Numbered from the stretch's first letter, positions 50,929-61,998 are shown. The stretch is 64,000 nucleotides of DNA from Liopterus haemorrhoidalis (GCA_963971575.1 OZ020616.1:2004924-2068923), one strand, 5' to 3'. The notes: generated by a model not told the origin, from the letters alone. Translations and numbers: made by a program.

Positions 50929-52238
50929 CAAGGTGTCTCAAAAGAAATTTTATATTTATTTAGCTTACTGCGTGAACGCAACGTATCCGAGGGGCGCGGG
51001 GGTTATGTCAATCGGTAGCCTGGCTCTTGGGAATTCAATCGCTATGGAGCGTTTCTCGGGAGCATACCGCGTGTTATGCGTGCGAGAGTTTTACAAAAAC
51101 GGTGATTCGGCGACTGTAGCGCGTAGAAAATTCTGCAGTATTCGAGGTTTTCGCCACTTAAATGATGCGCCAAGCATTCCTCTCATTCGACATTGGGTTA
51201 AAAAGTTTGAAGAGACTGGTACAACGCTGGATAAATCAAAATCCGGGCGACCTAGGTCATCAAGAACGGTAGAAAACGTGGAGAATGTTAATCAGTCTGT
51301 TCATGACGACCCGAACCTTTCAATTCGGAAGCGCGCAAGTGCTTTAAATGTGCATAGATCATCATTACATCGCATTATGCACAAAGACCTAAAGCTGCAC
51401 CCCTACAAAATTCAATTATTGCAAGAATTAAAGCCCCAAGATGCCAGTCAGAGGCTTAATTTCGTAAATCAGGTGATTGAGCGATTTTCAACGTTTACCA
51501 ACATTTTGTTTTCGGATGAAGCTCATTTTCATCTTAATGGCCACGTAAATAAGCAGAACTGCCGCTACTGGAGTACAACGAATCCGAAACGCAAACATCA
51601 GAAACCCCTACATTCGCCTAAAGTGACCGTATGGGCTGCGATGTCGGCGCGAAGAATTATCGGCCCTTACTTTTTTGAAGACGAAAGGGGGCGTGCAGTT
51701 ACAGTGAATTCGGAGCGTTATGTGGAGATGTTAGACAACTTCTTGGTACCTGAACTGCAAAACTTTCCTGGCTATAACCAAAGAACATGGTTCCAACAGG
51801 ACGGAGCAACTTCACACACGTCCAATATGTCTCTGCCACGTGTTCGTGAAATTTTCTCAGGCAAATTGATCTCCTGGAGAGGTGACATAAATTGGCCTCC
51901 ACGCAATCCAGATTTAACCCCTATGGACTTTTTCCTATGGGGTTATCTTAAATCTAAAGTTTACGCCAATAAACCGACTTCACTGGCGCATTTGAAAGAA
52001 AATATCCGTCACGAAATGGCAGCCATCCCTGAGTCCATCTGCCGAGACGTCATAAGTAATTTTACTGTTCGATTAAATGAGTGCCGAGAACGCGAGGGTC
52101 TACATTTAGACGATATTATTTTTAGGAAATAAATCCCCAAAAAGTGTATTTTAATAATTAATAAACATTTTTTCTATATACGGGTTAACTTTTTTTTAAT
52201 CGATCCACTAAATATAAAATTTCTTTTGAGACACCTTG
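50929..52238 (+). mobile_element. Complete DD41D Tc1/mariner-type element, copy 3
   Basis: TA at 50927-50928 and 52239-52240 flank a 1310-bp element with the same perfect 30-bp inverted repeats as copy 2 (CAAGGTGTCTCAAAAGAAAT...). Coding is plus strand. The flanking DNA is unrelated to that around copy 2, so the two are separate insertions. Confidence 0.95.
51005..52132 (+). CDS. DD41D transposase (DUF4817 + DDE_3), apparently intact, copy 3
   Basis: 375 residues from ATG at 51005, or 362 from ATG at 51044. The open frame extends upstream into flanking DNA, but those codons lie outside the element and are not counted. The domains are as in copy 2: DUF4817 helix-turn-helix, second helix-turn-helix (SIRKRASALNVHRSSLHRI), then the DDE core with the three aspartates in LFSDEAHFHL, WFQQDGATSH and LTPMDFFLWG, 41 residues between the last two. 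It differs from copy 2 by few substitutions, including RNPDL for RSPDL next to the active site and WRGDINW for RRGDINW. No stops. Whether it is expressed cannot be told from sequence. Confidence 0.93.
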   Translation: MSIGSLALGNSIAMERFSGAYRVLCVREFYKNGDSATVARRKFCSIRGFRHLNDAPSIPLIRHWVKKFEETGTTLDKSKSGRPRSSRTVENVENVNQSVHDDPNLSIRKRASALNVHRSSLHRIMHKDLKLHPYKIQLLQELKPQDASQRLNFVNQVIERFSTFTNILFSDEAHFHLNGHVNKQNCRYWSTTNPKRKHQKPLHSPKVTVWAAMSARRIIGPYFFEDERGRAVTVNSERYVEMLDNFLVPELQNFPGYNQRTWFQQDGATSHTSNMSLPRVREIFSGKLISWRGDINWPPRNPDLTPMDFFLWGYLKSKVYANKPTSLAHLKENIRHEMAAIPESICRDVISNFTVRLNECREREGLHLDDIIFRK

Positions 52239-52240
52239 TA

Positions 52241-52880
52241 TTTTAAATTGTGACGTTTATACGTACTTATGTACGTGGTTAATGTATAAAAGTATATAAT
52301 AAATCCAGTCGTATTCTTTGATGTGAAAATGACAAAAAAGAAACACAAATAATAATTAGGAAGAGAAATACTTGATAAGGGTCAAGAATAGTTCATTTGG
52401 TGTAAAGTGATAAATAGTGTGTGTTGTAGGGTCTATCTAGATTTACGGTAAGTGGAAACTTATTTCTTCCATTTCAGATAAAAGAACTCTCTAGCTATAC
52501 AGGTTCGATAGCTACTACTTCAACTGCAATCTCTCACCCTCTTACAATTTCTCTTCCCTGAACAACTTAGTAACTGACCATTCAACAAAGACTACTAATA
52601 AAAGAATTTTTGTACTCGTTAAAAGCGTAACAAGTTAATCTTTTGTATTTTAATTGAATTCGAGAAATACAAAACTGTGACACTGGAAAATTGAGCTGAA
52701 TTTAAAAATGTGTAAAGTGTTCGAATCAGGATAGAGTGTATGAAATATGGGCCCTCATTAAAAATTGGGTAGTTCAAATTAAATTTTATTTTTGTTGAAG
52801 ATACAAACTCAAAGTAACAGTTTAACAATTGATTACTGAAAAAAAGCACATTCTTATAAATCTTTTCCTGACCCGGAGCA
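52241..52880. other. No feature recognised
   Basis: AT-rich sequence between copy 3 and the X5 repeat; nothing assigned. Confidence 0.3.
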
Positions 52881-53044
52881 TTCACTTTTCGTGTGGAGAC
52901 AGACAGATAGACATACAGAGGACAGACAGACCGACAGACATCGTGCTAAAAATACTCAAAACGTTATGTAGGAACCTCAATTCGTGGATAACCATCGAAA
53001 TCTCGAAATGTCAAAATCGGTTTCATCACAATACCTCCCTTATA

Positions 53045-53741
53045 CGAGGTCTGTACAAAAAGTATCGCGAATTTTGTGTTTTTTCAAAAATTATTTATTT
53101 ATTCATGAATATATATTTTGTCCTCTTCAAAGTAATCCCCACCAGATATTACACACTTGTGTCAACGTTTTTTCCAATCCTCGAAGCACTTGAAAAAATC
53201 ATTTTTTGTGATCTTGTTCAGCTCCTCCTTCGATGCCGTCTGTATCTCCTCACTCGTAGCGTAGCGTCGTCTTTTCATGGGCCTCTTCAGTTTCGGGAAC
53301 AAGAAAAAGTCACAGGGGGCCAGATCTGGGCAATACGGTGGCTGCGGCATTATTAATGTGTTGTTTTTGGCCAAAACTTCGCGCACAAGCAACGATGTGC
53401 GGCAGCTTCCATTGGGACGATTGAGCTTTGGTTTCCACGTCATAACCATAAACCTATGATTCGTCACCAATTATGACCCTCTGGAGCAAATTTGGGTCGT
53501 CGCGGACAGAGTCCAACAGCTTCTTAGCAATGTTAATGCGATGCTGTTTTTGGTCTAAATTGAGTCTAAATCGAAGACAAGCCAAAACACGTGTAGGCAA
53601 ATCAACTGTTAAAAATTAACTGAACATTCAAAATTGGCATAAGAGACATGAGTACCAACATAACGCCACAAAAAAATCGAAAATCGAATATACGTAAACC
53701 GTGGAAATTCAAAATTCGCGATACTTTTTGAACAGACCTCG
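53045..53741 (-). mobile_element. 697-bp mariner deletion derivative with TA duplication
   Basis: TA lies at 53043-53044 and 53742-53743. The ends CGAGGTCTGTACAAAAAGTA and (reversed) CGAGGTCTGTTCAAAAAGTA are inverted repeats of about 31 bp. Removing the element and one TA restores continuous X sequence. Confidence 0.92.
53162..53600 (-). pseudogene. mariner transposase with central deletion
   Basis: On the minus strand the first readable part is INIAKKLLDSVRDDPNLLQR and VIIGDESWVYGYDVETKAQ, with the first catalytic aspartate in GDE. The frame then breaks at SSQWKLP. The other frame continues as SCRTSLLVREVLAKNNTLIM, PQPPYCPDLAPCDFFLFPKL, KRRRYATSEEIQTASKEELN, FFKCFEDWKKR. The block that should contain the second aspartate (H-D-N-A) is deleted at the frame break; the third aspartate (APCDFF) is kept. 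The N-terminal DNA-binding domain is also missing. It cannot be active. The lineage resembles mariners frequent in ants and bugs, an impression only. Confidence 0.87.
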
Positions 53742-53993
53742 TATATGTTGGCGGTTAGTAAAAAACGAACGGATTTATATAACAACCTAATACAATTTGG
53801 AATCCATACTACAATGTCCACAATTATATATTAGAGGCGATATAAAAATTTCTACCGAACATACAGACAGACAAAAGGACATATGAGCTACGGTGTAAGG
53901 GTTTCTTGATTACGAAATCCCAAAAACAGTCTTTGTTATCCAGTCGCGAATTTGTCAAATTGCACTTTAATTAATTTAATATATTGAACAGAT

Positions 53994-54642
53994 AGACCGG
54001 AAGCTCATGACAATTTTGGTCTCCGATTTCATACAGCATGCCTTTTGGAGGAGAGAATATTTACCCTGTGACAACAAAAAAGGGATGGTACTAAACCTCT
54101 GCACGCTTTCCGGTCATAGGGAAAATTGCATTTCCACTTAAACACAAATTTTTTTTGTTTTTCTCTGATTTAATATTGCTTGCCCTTTTGTCAAAAGAAA
54201 GTTATAACAAATTTAAAGTCTTTTAATTATAGGCATGCTGTATGAAAACGTGGAAAATCATATTTTTTTATTATAAGATCACATGACCGTTTGAGCCCTT
54301 TGGGACCCTCCGAATCGCATGCATATATTTAAAAGACTTTTTTTTTTTTTTTTTTTTTTTTAATTTTTTAATGGCCTTTGCTGCTGTGGCAATTAGCCAG
54401 GACAATTTTTGTTTGACTTTAAATTTGTTATAACTTTCTTTTGACAAAAGGGCAAGCAATATTAAATCAGAGAAAAACACAAAAATTTTGTGTTTAAGTG
54501 GAAATGCAATTTTCCCTATGACCGGAAAGCGTGCAGGGGTTTAGTACCATCCTTTTTTTGTTGTCACAGGATAAATATTCTCTCCTCCAAAAGGCATGCT
54601 GTATGAAATCGGAGACCAAAAACTGTCATGAGCTCCCGGTCT
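53994..54642. mobile_element. S foldback element, copy S2
   Basis: The arms of about 230-250 bp are nearly perfect complements: AGACCGGAAGCTCATGACA, TTGGTCTCCGATTTCATACA and TATTTACCCTGTGACAACAA on the left, with the reverse on the right. The centre includes an asymmetric 28-base T run at 54333-54360. Confidence 0.85.
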
Positions 54643-54649
54643 AAGAAGT

Positions 54650-55030
54650 TTATATGTAATTATGTTTACATTTGAAATAAAAGGAAATGAAGGAAACTAA
54701 GATTGATATTTCCTGTTGTAATTTATTGTTTTACACTTAGAAATAGTTCCAGCGAGAGATTTCACTATGTTATATATTTGTTGGAAACAAAAGTTCAAGT
54801 TGGAGTTGCATTAAAACTTTCCGTTGGCGTGAAAGGTACCATGTTATACTAATGCAAGTTTTGGGATAATATGCAATGTTATATTTGCAGACATCACATG
54901 GTGCATCAACTCCAGCAAACTTATTAGAGCTTCGCAAATCTACAAATAGTTTGTTTTCTTTTTAATACAATCGTTTGTAAAACTTTATTTTAGTTATTTT
55001 CCTTTTAATACAATCTCTTCTCTATCTCTA
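54650..55030. other. No feature recognised
   Basis: AT-rich sequence; nothing assigned. Confidence 0.3.
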
Positions 55031-55034
55031 AATC

Positions 55035-55235
55035 AGGGGTTCTTAACCTAGGGTCAAGTTTAGGGGGTCCGTGGTAATATAAAGGAACAATGGTTTCAGT
55101 AAAAATTATCTTTTGTTTATGTTATGTATTAATTTTAGTTTATGTATCTAACAATGTTATTCTGAGAAGGGGGTCCGTGCCTTTATTTTTTTGTCAAAGG
55201 TGTCCATGGAACAAAAATATATATGGAACCCTATA
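55035..55235. mobile_element. hAT MITE remnant
   Basis: CAGGGGTTCTTAACCTAGGG at the left is a typical hAT terminus, and GGGGGTCCGTGG / GGGGGTCCGTGCC motifs follow. The right end (GGAACCCTA) is eroded and no 8-bp duplication could be confirmed. Confidence 0.5.
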
Positions 55236-55242
55236 GTCCTCA

Positions 55243-55951
55243 ATAGTTTCTTATACAAAACTAATAATCGGAAATAAAATTAATAACAATCTATATATCA
55301 AAATTTGCAGCGAATTTTTATCTATCTAATAGGATATTTTTAATTGTTGAAAAAACTGTTAGGTAGTTGTAAATAAGCAAATTGCATTATAGACGCCATC
55401 TTGTAAACCAATCGACGCATATTTGCGTACAAAGCGGCAAATTGTACCTAAAGCTTCATTCTACAAATATGATTCTAGCTATTTTGTTGTATTGTGAAAA
55501 TTACTTATAGTTATTGTACTTCGTAATCTATTTTTGCCGCCCTCTTGAATCTGCCGCGGTTTGCAAAATTGGTGTTACGAGCAAAAATGATTTATTTTTC
55601 GTGAAGAATACGTGTACCAAGTGGCATTCTATTATCTTTAAGTATAATATTTTTCGACGAAGGCTCTAAACTATAAGTAATCAAGTCGAAAAAAAATTGA
55701 CGTATTATTTGAACATTTCTACACAAAACTATATAAATATAAAAGTTATTCGAAACCCACAAATTGATTTAAAAAATTACAGAATAATATCGCTGATGTC
55801 TATTTTTAAGTTATTGAGCGATAATATTTTTACAATAAATGTTTCTACAATTAAAACTATCATATTAGATAGATACAAATTCGGTGCAAAATTTGATGTA
55901 TAGGTTGATACAAATTTTATTTCAGATTGTTAGTTTTGTATAAGAAACTAG
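55243..55951. mobile_element. R element
   Basis: AGTTTCTTATACAAAACTAATAATC near the left is mirrored by GATTGTTAGTTTTGTATAAGAAACT at the right (25 bp, one or two mismatches). The interior is AT-rich and non-coding. A partial relative occurs at 48590. Confidence 0.65.
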
Positions 55952-55988
55952 TAACCTCCGGGAGTTATACGCAGCCTTAAGGTTCTTA

Positions 55989-57271
55989 CAGGTCTACAAG
56001 TATGAAATGCGTTTTTTTTTTTTTTTTTTTTAATAAAACACATTAAACTCAAAAGAACAGTAAAAGTTTATTTATTCAAAGTATGCTCCATTAGAAGTTA
56101 TACATTTTTCCCATATTTCAGGCAATTTGTGAATACCTCGCCAGTAGAACTCTTCCCCTTTCCCCGCAAACCATCCATCTAGCCGCTCTTTCACATTTTC
56201 ATATGAACAAAAGTGCTGCTCGGCAAGTGCGTGACCCATCGATGCGAACAAGTGGTAATCTGAAAGGGCCAAGTCTGGTGAGTAAGCGGCATGGGATAGC
56301 ACTTCCCACTTGAGTGCCTCCAATGTGTTGCAAACTGCTTTTGCCTTATGTGATTTAGCGTTATCCTGAAGAAAGGTTACCTTGTGCTGTCTTCTTTCGT
56401 ATTCTGGTCGTTTTATGAGCAGCGAATGGTTTAATTCGATCAGTTGTTGTTGGTAGCGTTGGGTATTAACTGTTTCACCAGGCTTTTAATACATAATAGA
56501 ACACACCCTTTTGGTCCTACCAAGTACAGAGCATTGTCTTTTTGCCAAAGCGATTCGGTCTTGCAGTTGGTGTGGATGGTGAGCCTGGGTTCACCCATGA
56601 TTTTTTACGTTTGGGATTTTCAAAATAAATCCATTTTTCATCGCCAGTAATGATACGATGCAAAAAAGACTTTCTTTTGTATCGTGCAAGCAAAATTTCA
56701 CGTGTTTTTGCGTTTTTCCATCTGCCTCTCATTCAATGCATGTGGAACCCATCTGCCGACTTTCTGGATCTTATCCATCTCTCGTAGGCGATTGGAAACA
56801 GCTTGTTGACTAATGCCTAACTGCTCTGCTAGTTGTTTTTGTGATTGACTATCGTCTTCCTGTTGCAATGTTTCCAATTTAATATCTTCATATTTTTTTG
56901 GAGGTTTTTCATGTTCTTTGTAAGATCAAAGTCACCACTTTTGAAACGCCGAAACCATCGTTCACACGTATCTTGCGATGGAACATATTCACCATAAGCT
57001 TCTCGAAGCAGTCGGTATGATTCAGGAGCAGTTTTTTTCAAATGAAAACAAAACAGTAGTACTGTCCGCGAATGCTCTTTATTTAGCACAAAATTTGACA
57101 TTTTTAACACAGTAAAACAAAACTATATGATCACTTTTCAAATTATAACCTATACGCATATGACATTTAATGATAACTTAACAAAATGCCATATGTGTTG
57201 AAACTTTGAACTAATCACTCTGTTTGCGCGGCAAGTTTGAAAAAAATCCGCATTTCATACTTGTAGACCTG
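55989..57271 (-). mobile_element. Mos1-like (mauritiana-type) mariner, about 1.28 kb
   Basis: The ends CAGGTCTACAAGTATGAAAT and (reversed) CCAGGTCTACAAGTATGAAA are inverted repeats. TA lies on both sides (55987-55988 and 57273-57274). Full length, but the gene is broken. Confidence 0.9.
56072..57110 (-). pseudogene. Mos1-like mariner transposase, full-length but frameshifted
   Basis: Three frames together cover the whole protein. N-terminus (57110 down to about 56840): MSNFVLNKEHSRTVLLFCFH, LKKTAPESYRLLREAYGEYV, CERWFRRFKSGDFDL. Middle (56732-56517): KTREILLARYKRKSFLHRII, TGDEKWIYFENPKRKKSWV, with the first catalytic aspartate. C-terminus (56323-56072): LKWEVLSHAAYSPDLALSDY, HLFASMGHALAEQHF, ending GAYFE at the natural stop. 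The third aspartate, in LSDYHL, gives the DD34D spacing of true mariners. At least three frameshifts separate the parts, so no functional product is made. It is a complete but decayed copy, probably older than the DD41D elements. Confidence 0.93.
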
Positions 57272-57274
57272 GTA

Positions 57275-57915
57275 TAGTACAATAATTTGAACATCCTGCT
57301 GACGATGAATCATCTGAAAACATTTTGACAAACAAATGATGGAGAGAAAAAGCAGCAGTCTTTGTATAATAAAAAATTAATATTCTGTAACGTCACTTCT
57401 AAACTAAACCGTTCAATAAAACAATACTTTTTTATAGGAGTTTTTGTGTGAACTTTACACACTTTAAAACTCGTATCTTGAGGTCTGAAGTATGCTTCAA
57501 TTCTTAAGAACCCTCCAATATGTTTTTCACTTGAATGTGTGATTCTTCATTTTTAAACCTGACCATGTCTTCTCATCATGTTTTCATATGAACATTTTTG
57601 TTTAGTTATGACTTTTCGAACTGGAAGTGATATTATTTATTTTTATTTAGTTAGTTATTTACATAATTTGACGTTGTTTTTTAAAGTAATGCTTTGTTTT
57701 TATTATATTGTTAAACATTATAATTAATTTCTACATGAATAGGTATTTAATTTAATATAAATATACACTTGTTTTTTCAGCTATGTTTTGTTTGATAAAT
57801 TAAATTGTATATTTTTATCGAATTCAGCTTTGAGTACAAAATAGCTATAGGCTATTTCAAAACTAAGTGGAACTATTAGGTGCAAATGAATAATCAATTT
57901 TTTCAGCTACATTCA
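57275..57915. other. No feature recognised
   Basis: AT-rich sequence; the part after about 57850 may belong to the mariner at 58700-59040. Nothing else was assigned. Confidence 0.3.
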
Positions 57916-57918
57916 AGG

Positions 57919-58694
57919 CAGTGACGGCTTGTGACTTTTTGGGACTCAGAGCTGCAAATTATAATACAAGGATAGGTTTAGGTGTTTAACCACGATGTTT
58001 TATAATATAAGACTCATATAAGACTGTTGAATTGCCTCTTATAATTATAATTTTTGCTTTTTACACTTTCCGAAATATTTAAATTTGCTGTGTGTCGCAA
58101 CAATTTTTTAATATCAATTTTTTCTTCTAACGTTCGTCTGTTAAATGTAATTTCCAATAATGATTTGACAGTATTCATTTTTTAAACCAATTGTTTTATA
58201 ATCTAAAATACGAAACGTATTTGTTAAGTTAAGATACTTCTATAAATTTAAAAGAAAAAGTTAGAAAATACTATTAATACCTACCTAAACAATAAATTTT
58301 TAGAGATAATATAGGTATAGCGATTTCAGTTACGACTTAAATAAATACATAATTTCATAGTACTGTGATCACTGTTATTGTGACGCTAACAGCATTCTAG
58401 CTCCGATCCCCACCAGTTTATCACTACTGCCTACGCACCGCTACCCCTTTACAAGCCTACATTTGCACTTTCCTCGACGCTAGGATATAAACAGCGCGAC
58501 GTAGACTTATTCAAAGGAAACTTGTAAATATTTATGAAACAATAGCATTCAATTTTCAAAATATATTTAAAAAAAGCATTTTCACACCACAATTACTATG
58601 TGAAATGCATTTTGAGTTCAAAAAAAGATTTTTTTTTAAATTATTTTCTAGTATGAGCTGCAGCTCCACAGCGCGTACTCAGGAGCCGCCACTG
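57919..58694. mobile_element. 776-bp hAT element with 8-bp target duplication
   Basis: The ends CAGTGACGGCTTGTGAC and (reversed) CAGTGGCGGCTCCTGAG are inverted repeats. ATTCAAGG at 57911-57918 and ATTCAAAG at 58695-58702 are the duplication (7 of 8). No transposase. Confidence 0.8.
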
Positions 58695-58699
58695 ATTCA

Positions 58700-59040
58700 A
58701 AGTTTATTTTAAAAGAAAGTAAATTAAATTGTTCAATCAAAGTATTCACCCTTGCTTTCACTTTAAGCCATCTTTTAGGCAGCTGATGAATTCCATCTCG
58801 GAAAAATATTACGTTTTTGGACATGACAAAGTCGTCAAGCCATTTTCGGATCTCATCCATTGATTGGAAGTGCATATCGGCGTGTTGCATAGACAGCAAC
58901 AAGTGGTAATCGGATGGAGCAATGTCTGGAGAATACGCCGGGTGCTGCAAGACGTCTCAGCCAAGACTCATTATGGTGTCTTTTGTATTGGAAGCAATGT
59001 GCGACTTGGCGTTGTCATGCAACAATTTCACTGGACATTC
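58700..59040 (-). pseudogene. mariner transposase C-terminal half
   Basis: The minus-strand frame gives GECPVKLLHDNAKSHIASNT with the second catalytic aspartate, KDTIMSLG, an in-frame stop where the family has tryptophan, then DVLQHPAYSPDIAPSDYHLL, LSMQHADMHFQSMDEIRKWL, DDFVMSKNVIFFRDGIHQLP and KRWLKVKARVNTLI. The third aspartate (APSDYHL) is at DD34D spacing. The N-terminal half and the first aspartate are missing: at about 59046 the sequence switches to the end of a Y repeat. On the other side a hAT element is inserted. It is dead, and a different lineage from the Mos1-like copy 1.5 kb away. Confidence 0.88.
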
Positions 59041-59045
59041 TCCTT

Positions 59046-59157
59046 TTTAGGGTTTTGTAGGTATGACCAAAAAACCTTTATACCGTCATTTTGTCGTCTA
59101 TCTGTCTGTCTGTCTGTCTGTATGTCGGTCTGTCTGTCTGTTCGGTAAATATTGTAC
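59046..59157 (-). mobile_element. Y repeat right-end fragment (Y7)
   Basis: TTTTTAGGGTTTTGTAGGTATGACC, then TATACCGTCATTTTGTCGTC, a CTGT tract and GTTCGGTAAATATTGTA match the right end of Y4 in reverse. Only this end is present. Confidence 0.8.
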
Positions 59158-59228
59158 GGTATGCATCTCCTGCGTACCGTCTTGAGCCGCCCCTGCTACA
59201 TTTGTCGGCTTATTTTATTGTTCTAAAC

Positions 59229-59788
59229 CAGGGGTACTCAACCTTTTCATACCTACCGCCCACTTTAGCATCTCTATTGGTAGAAAAAATTTCATACCGC
59301 CCACCTGTTGTATAATAATAATAACTTACCAAATACTTTCGCAAAATTAAGCTGCAAAAATCTTTATAAAACAACTTACTGCATCATCTCTTATTATTAA
59401 ACGCAACAAATATACATGCACCAAAACGTGGCAACGTTGGATGTCACAAAGTACCCTGTGTAACACAGTACCCACACTTCCCTTACCCGTAAAGTGAATT
59501 AAACTTATGTGCGGGCGATAAAAATTATATATTTTGAGAAATTTAACTATAAACAGAATTTTATGAAAACTTAATGAAAATGTTTTTCAATAATGCTATG
59601 ATTTTTTTTTTTTTAATAATACTTTAATTTTTTTTAAATAAAAATTTCCATTTTAATGTTTTTAAAACGTCAATTAAATTTTTAAAAAAACAACGGAAAG
59701 TAGCCTGCATTGGACAAAACCCCTACCGCCCATCAAAAAAATCCTACCGCCCACTAGTGGGCGGTAGGGACCAGATTGAGTACCACTG
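59229..59788. mobile_element. 560-bp hAT element with 8-bp target duplication
   Basis: The ends CAGGGGTACTCAACC and (reversed) CAGTGGTACTCAATC are inverted repeats. TTCTAAAC at 59221-59228 and TTCTAAAG at 59789-59796 are the duplication (7 of 8). CCTACCGCCCACT motifs occur repeatedly inside both ends. Confidence 0.85.
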
Positions 59789-59796
59789 TTCTAAAG

Positions 59797-60360
59797 TTAA
59801 AATTTCAAGCCTATTTTGCATAGTCTGTGAAATCGTTTTTTTTTGAAAGGCTTAAAGAACTTGGATGGTTCCTTGACCCGTAATATATTCAAAAAGTTTT
59901 TTTAAGAACCCATTTAATTATTTTAAGTTCATATTCAAATAGACCTTGATTACAAAAATAATTAAATTATTTTATAACATATAAGTACCTTGATGGAAAA
60001 TCGTGATATGTATTAACAAAATGAAAATGTACATGAAGGCTGGAAAATCCATTTTGCAAGTCTTCAAGCATGGCAAGCCAATGGACAATAAGTTCGAACT
60101 TTAGATTAGTTTATAAAACTTTTCTACGTACAACAAAAAAATATAAAACTCTAATATTTTCGATGGGACAATATTGCTGGGTGATATTTTAACTTCTTCA
60201 ACTTATAAAAATTACATATTTTTTTTGTTTTTACTATAAAAGTTTTTTCTTAAAATGTTCTTATTTAAACATGCTAGAAACTTTCTCCATTTTCTTAAAA
60301 CTGTTTAGACTATTTTAATTTTAACTTTTCTACAATTATTCCCCAGCTAACGAAGTAGAT
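59797..60360. other. No feature recognised
   Basis: AT-rich sequence; nothing assigned. Confidence 0.3.
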
Positions 60361-60362
60361 AA

Positions 60363-60510
60363 TCAGACCAATTCTGTAACTCAGTTACTATGATAATAGT
60401 AACTAAATTTGTCACTATGAGCAAGGTCAGTTACTATCATGAATGAAAATCATAATATTTTATCTTGTAGTAACGTTACTACACAGTAATTTTTTACGGA
60501 ATTGATTTGA
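60363..60510. mobile_element. W MITE, short form W3 (148 bp)
   Basis: TCAGACCAATTCTGTAAC at the left and TTTTACGGAATTGATTTGA at the right. The interior is nearly the same as W1, with CAGTTACTATGATAATAGTAAC. Confidence 0.8.
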
Positions 60511-60575
60511 TTATTCACCAAAAGGGATTATAAATTTACCTACTTCTTACGATTTGGTATGCACAAGGGCAGGAT

Positions 60576-60740
60576 TAAAAATTAGCTGTGGCCACTACAG
60601 GACCGACCGCCATAACAAAGTACTTGTATCAGTGGCGCAGCTAGGGCGGGCCGACGAGCCTGGGCCCCTCCCAGGACCAGCAGATTACACGGCGCTGCTC
60701 GGAGAGTTGAAGACAAAATTTGTTAGCCACAACAGTAGTT
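60576..60740 (+). mobile_element. X repeat left end (X6) cut by a hAT-like terminus
   Basis: AGCTGTGGCCACTACAGGAC, CGACCGCCATAACAAAGTAC and TTGTAT match the X left end. Sequence then changes to CAGTGGCGCAGCTAGGGC at 60630, a typical hAT terminus, and GC-rich DNA follows to about 60700. The other end of that hAT is not identified. Confidence 0.6.
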
Positions 60741-60744
60741 AATT

Positions 60745-61150
60745 TTTAAATTACTTCATTGTAAACAATATTGGCATTTTTTTCGTATAAATAAACATTG
60801 TTTAAGATTGCCTACTCTTGATAAAGTGACATAATTATTGTTCAAGTGAAAATACATCACTTTCCAAATATGCTCCAACGAATTATATGAAGGGGACCGT
60901 TGATCCTCTTCCCCCCTGACACATCGACTAAAACATTCGCCCAGTCAAATGATAAAACTGTTTTACACAACTAATTACTCGATTCAGATAAGATACAGTG
61001 GAAATCTGACACTTTATGCACCGACTCGCTTATTTATGAACAGATTTCGTTGAAATTTGCCTTCATAGGCTCAAGACTAATCGTGTGATGTAGAAAAAAG
61101 TTGAAAATTAAATAAATATGTTCAAATTTTTGCCAAAAGTAAATCAAGGC
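60745..61150. other. Unassigned; probable outer part of the foldback
   Basis: A single ACTCGCTTATTTATGAACAG motif at 61024-61043, related to motifs inside the foldback to its right, suggests it belongs to that unit. Otherwise nothing. Confidence 0.3.
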
Positions 61151-61234
61151 TATAATCTACTTATTTATGGCCCGCCATCGTTAATATTTAATTAATTTTA
61201 AGTCTATTTACCAAATTTGAACAAAATCGGCTAA

Positions 61235-61942
61235 AAAATAAGTGAGTTATGGAAATTTTTCAGCTTTGGGGGCCTCCAGACACCCCTGGGCATCATATAT
61301 CTCATTTTCGTGCACCTGAGTTTAAAGATTACCTAATTTTACACCTCTATGCTAAATCTCAGCGATATCGGCCCATAAATAAGTGAGTTATAGCCGTGCT
61401 CCACTTTCGACCGAAACTGGAGCAGAATTTTTTGTCAAAGTTCGAATTTGGCACTTTTAAGGGTATAGATAGAAGTACCTTGATGTCCTGATTCCAGAAG
61501 TTTGATGTTTATGAAAGTCGGTTCATAAATAAGGAAGTTATAGCCATTTGAACTAGTTTTCACTAAATCCGGTCTAGTTTTCAGTCATAATCCGCGACCT
61601 AGACTGCGGATTAGTGAAAACTAGTTCAAATGGCTGTAACATCCTTATTTATGAACCGATTTTCAATAACATCACACTTCTGGAATCAGGACATCAAGAT
61701 GATTCTGCCGATACCCTTAAAAGTGCCGAATTCGGACTTTAACAAAAAATTCTGCTCCAGTTTCGGCTGAAAGTGGAGCACGGCCATTACTCCCTTATTT
61801 ATTGACTGATATCGTTGAGATTTTGCACCAGGGTTTGAAATTAGTAAATCTTTAAACGTAGGTGCACGTAACTTGGATATATGTGGCACTGGAGCCTCAG
61901 AAGGTCCCCAAAAATAAAAAATGTCCATAACTCGCTCATTTA
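61235..61942. mobile_element. Large foldback with about 340-bp arms
   Basis: The sequence folds around about 61588: GCCATTTGAACTAGTTTTCA (61543-61562) pairs with its complement ending at 61634. GTGCTCCACTTTC, ACTGGAGCAGAATTTTTTGT, GGCACTTTTAAGGGTAT and ATAAGTGAGTTATGG on the left all have partners on the right. The motif ACTC-N-CTTATTTATG recurs in both orientations throughout, and again near 62400. It contains no credible coding. Confidence 0.85.
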
Positions 61943-61998
61943 ACGAGTAGATTTTATTCAAATTTGTGAGGTCACAAAATTACTTCTGTGATGTAGAG

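Larger units (their letters stand above)
52885..53763 (+). mobile_element. X repeat, copy X5, split by a mariner
   Basis: The left piece (52885-53044) has the CAGA tract, AAAACGTTATGTAGGAACCT, AATCTCGAAATGTCAAAATC and CAATACCTCCCTTATA. The right piece (53742-53763) completes it with TATGTTGGCGGTTAGT. The inserted mariner occupies the middle. Confidence 0.8.

Noticed and set aside
54271..54480. 69-residue frame with a lysine run
   Set aside because: Created by the poly-T tract inside the S2 foldback.
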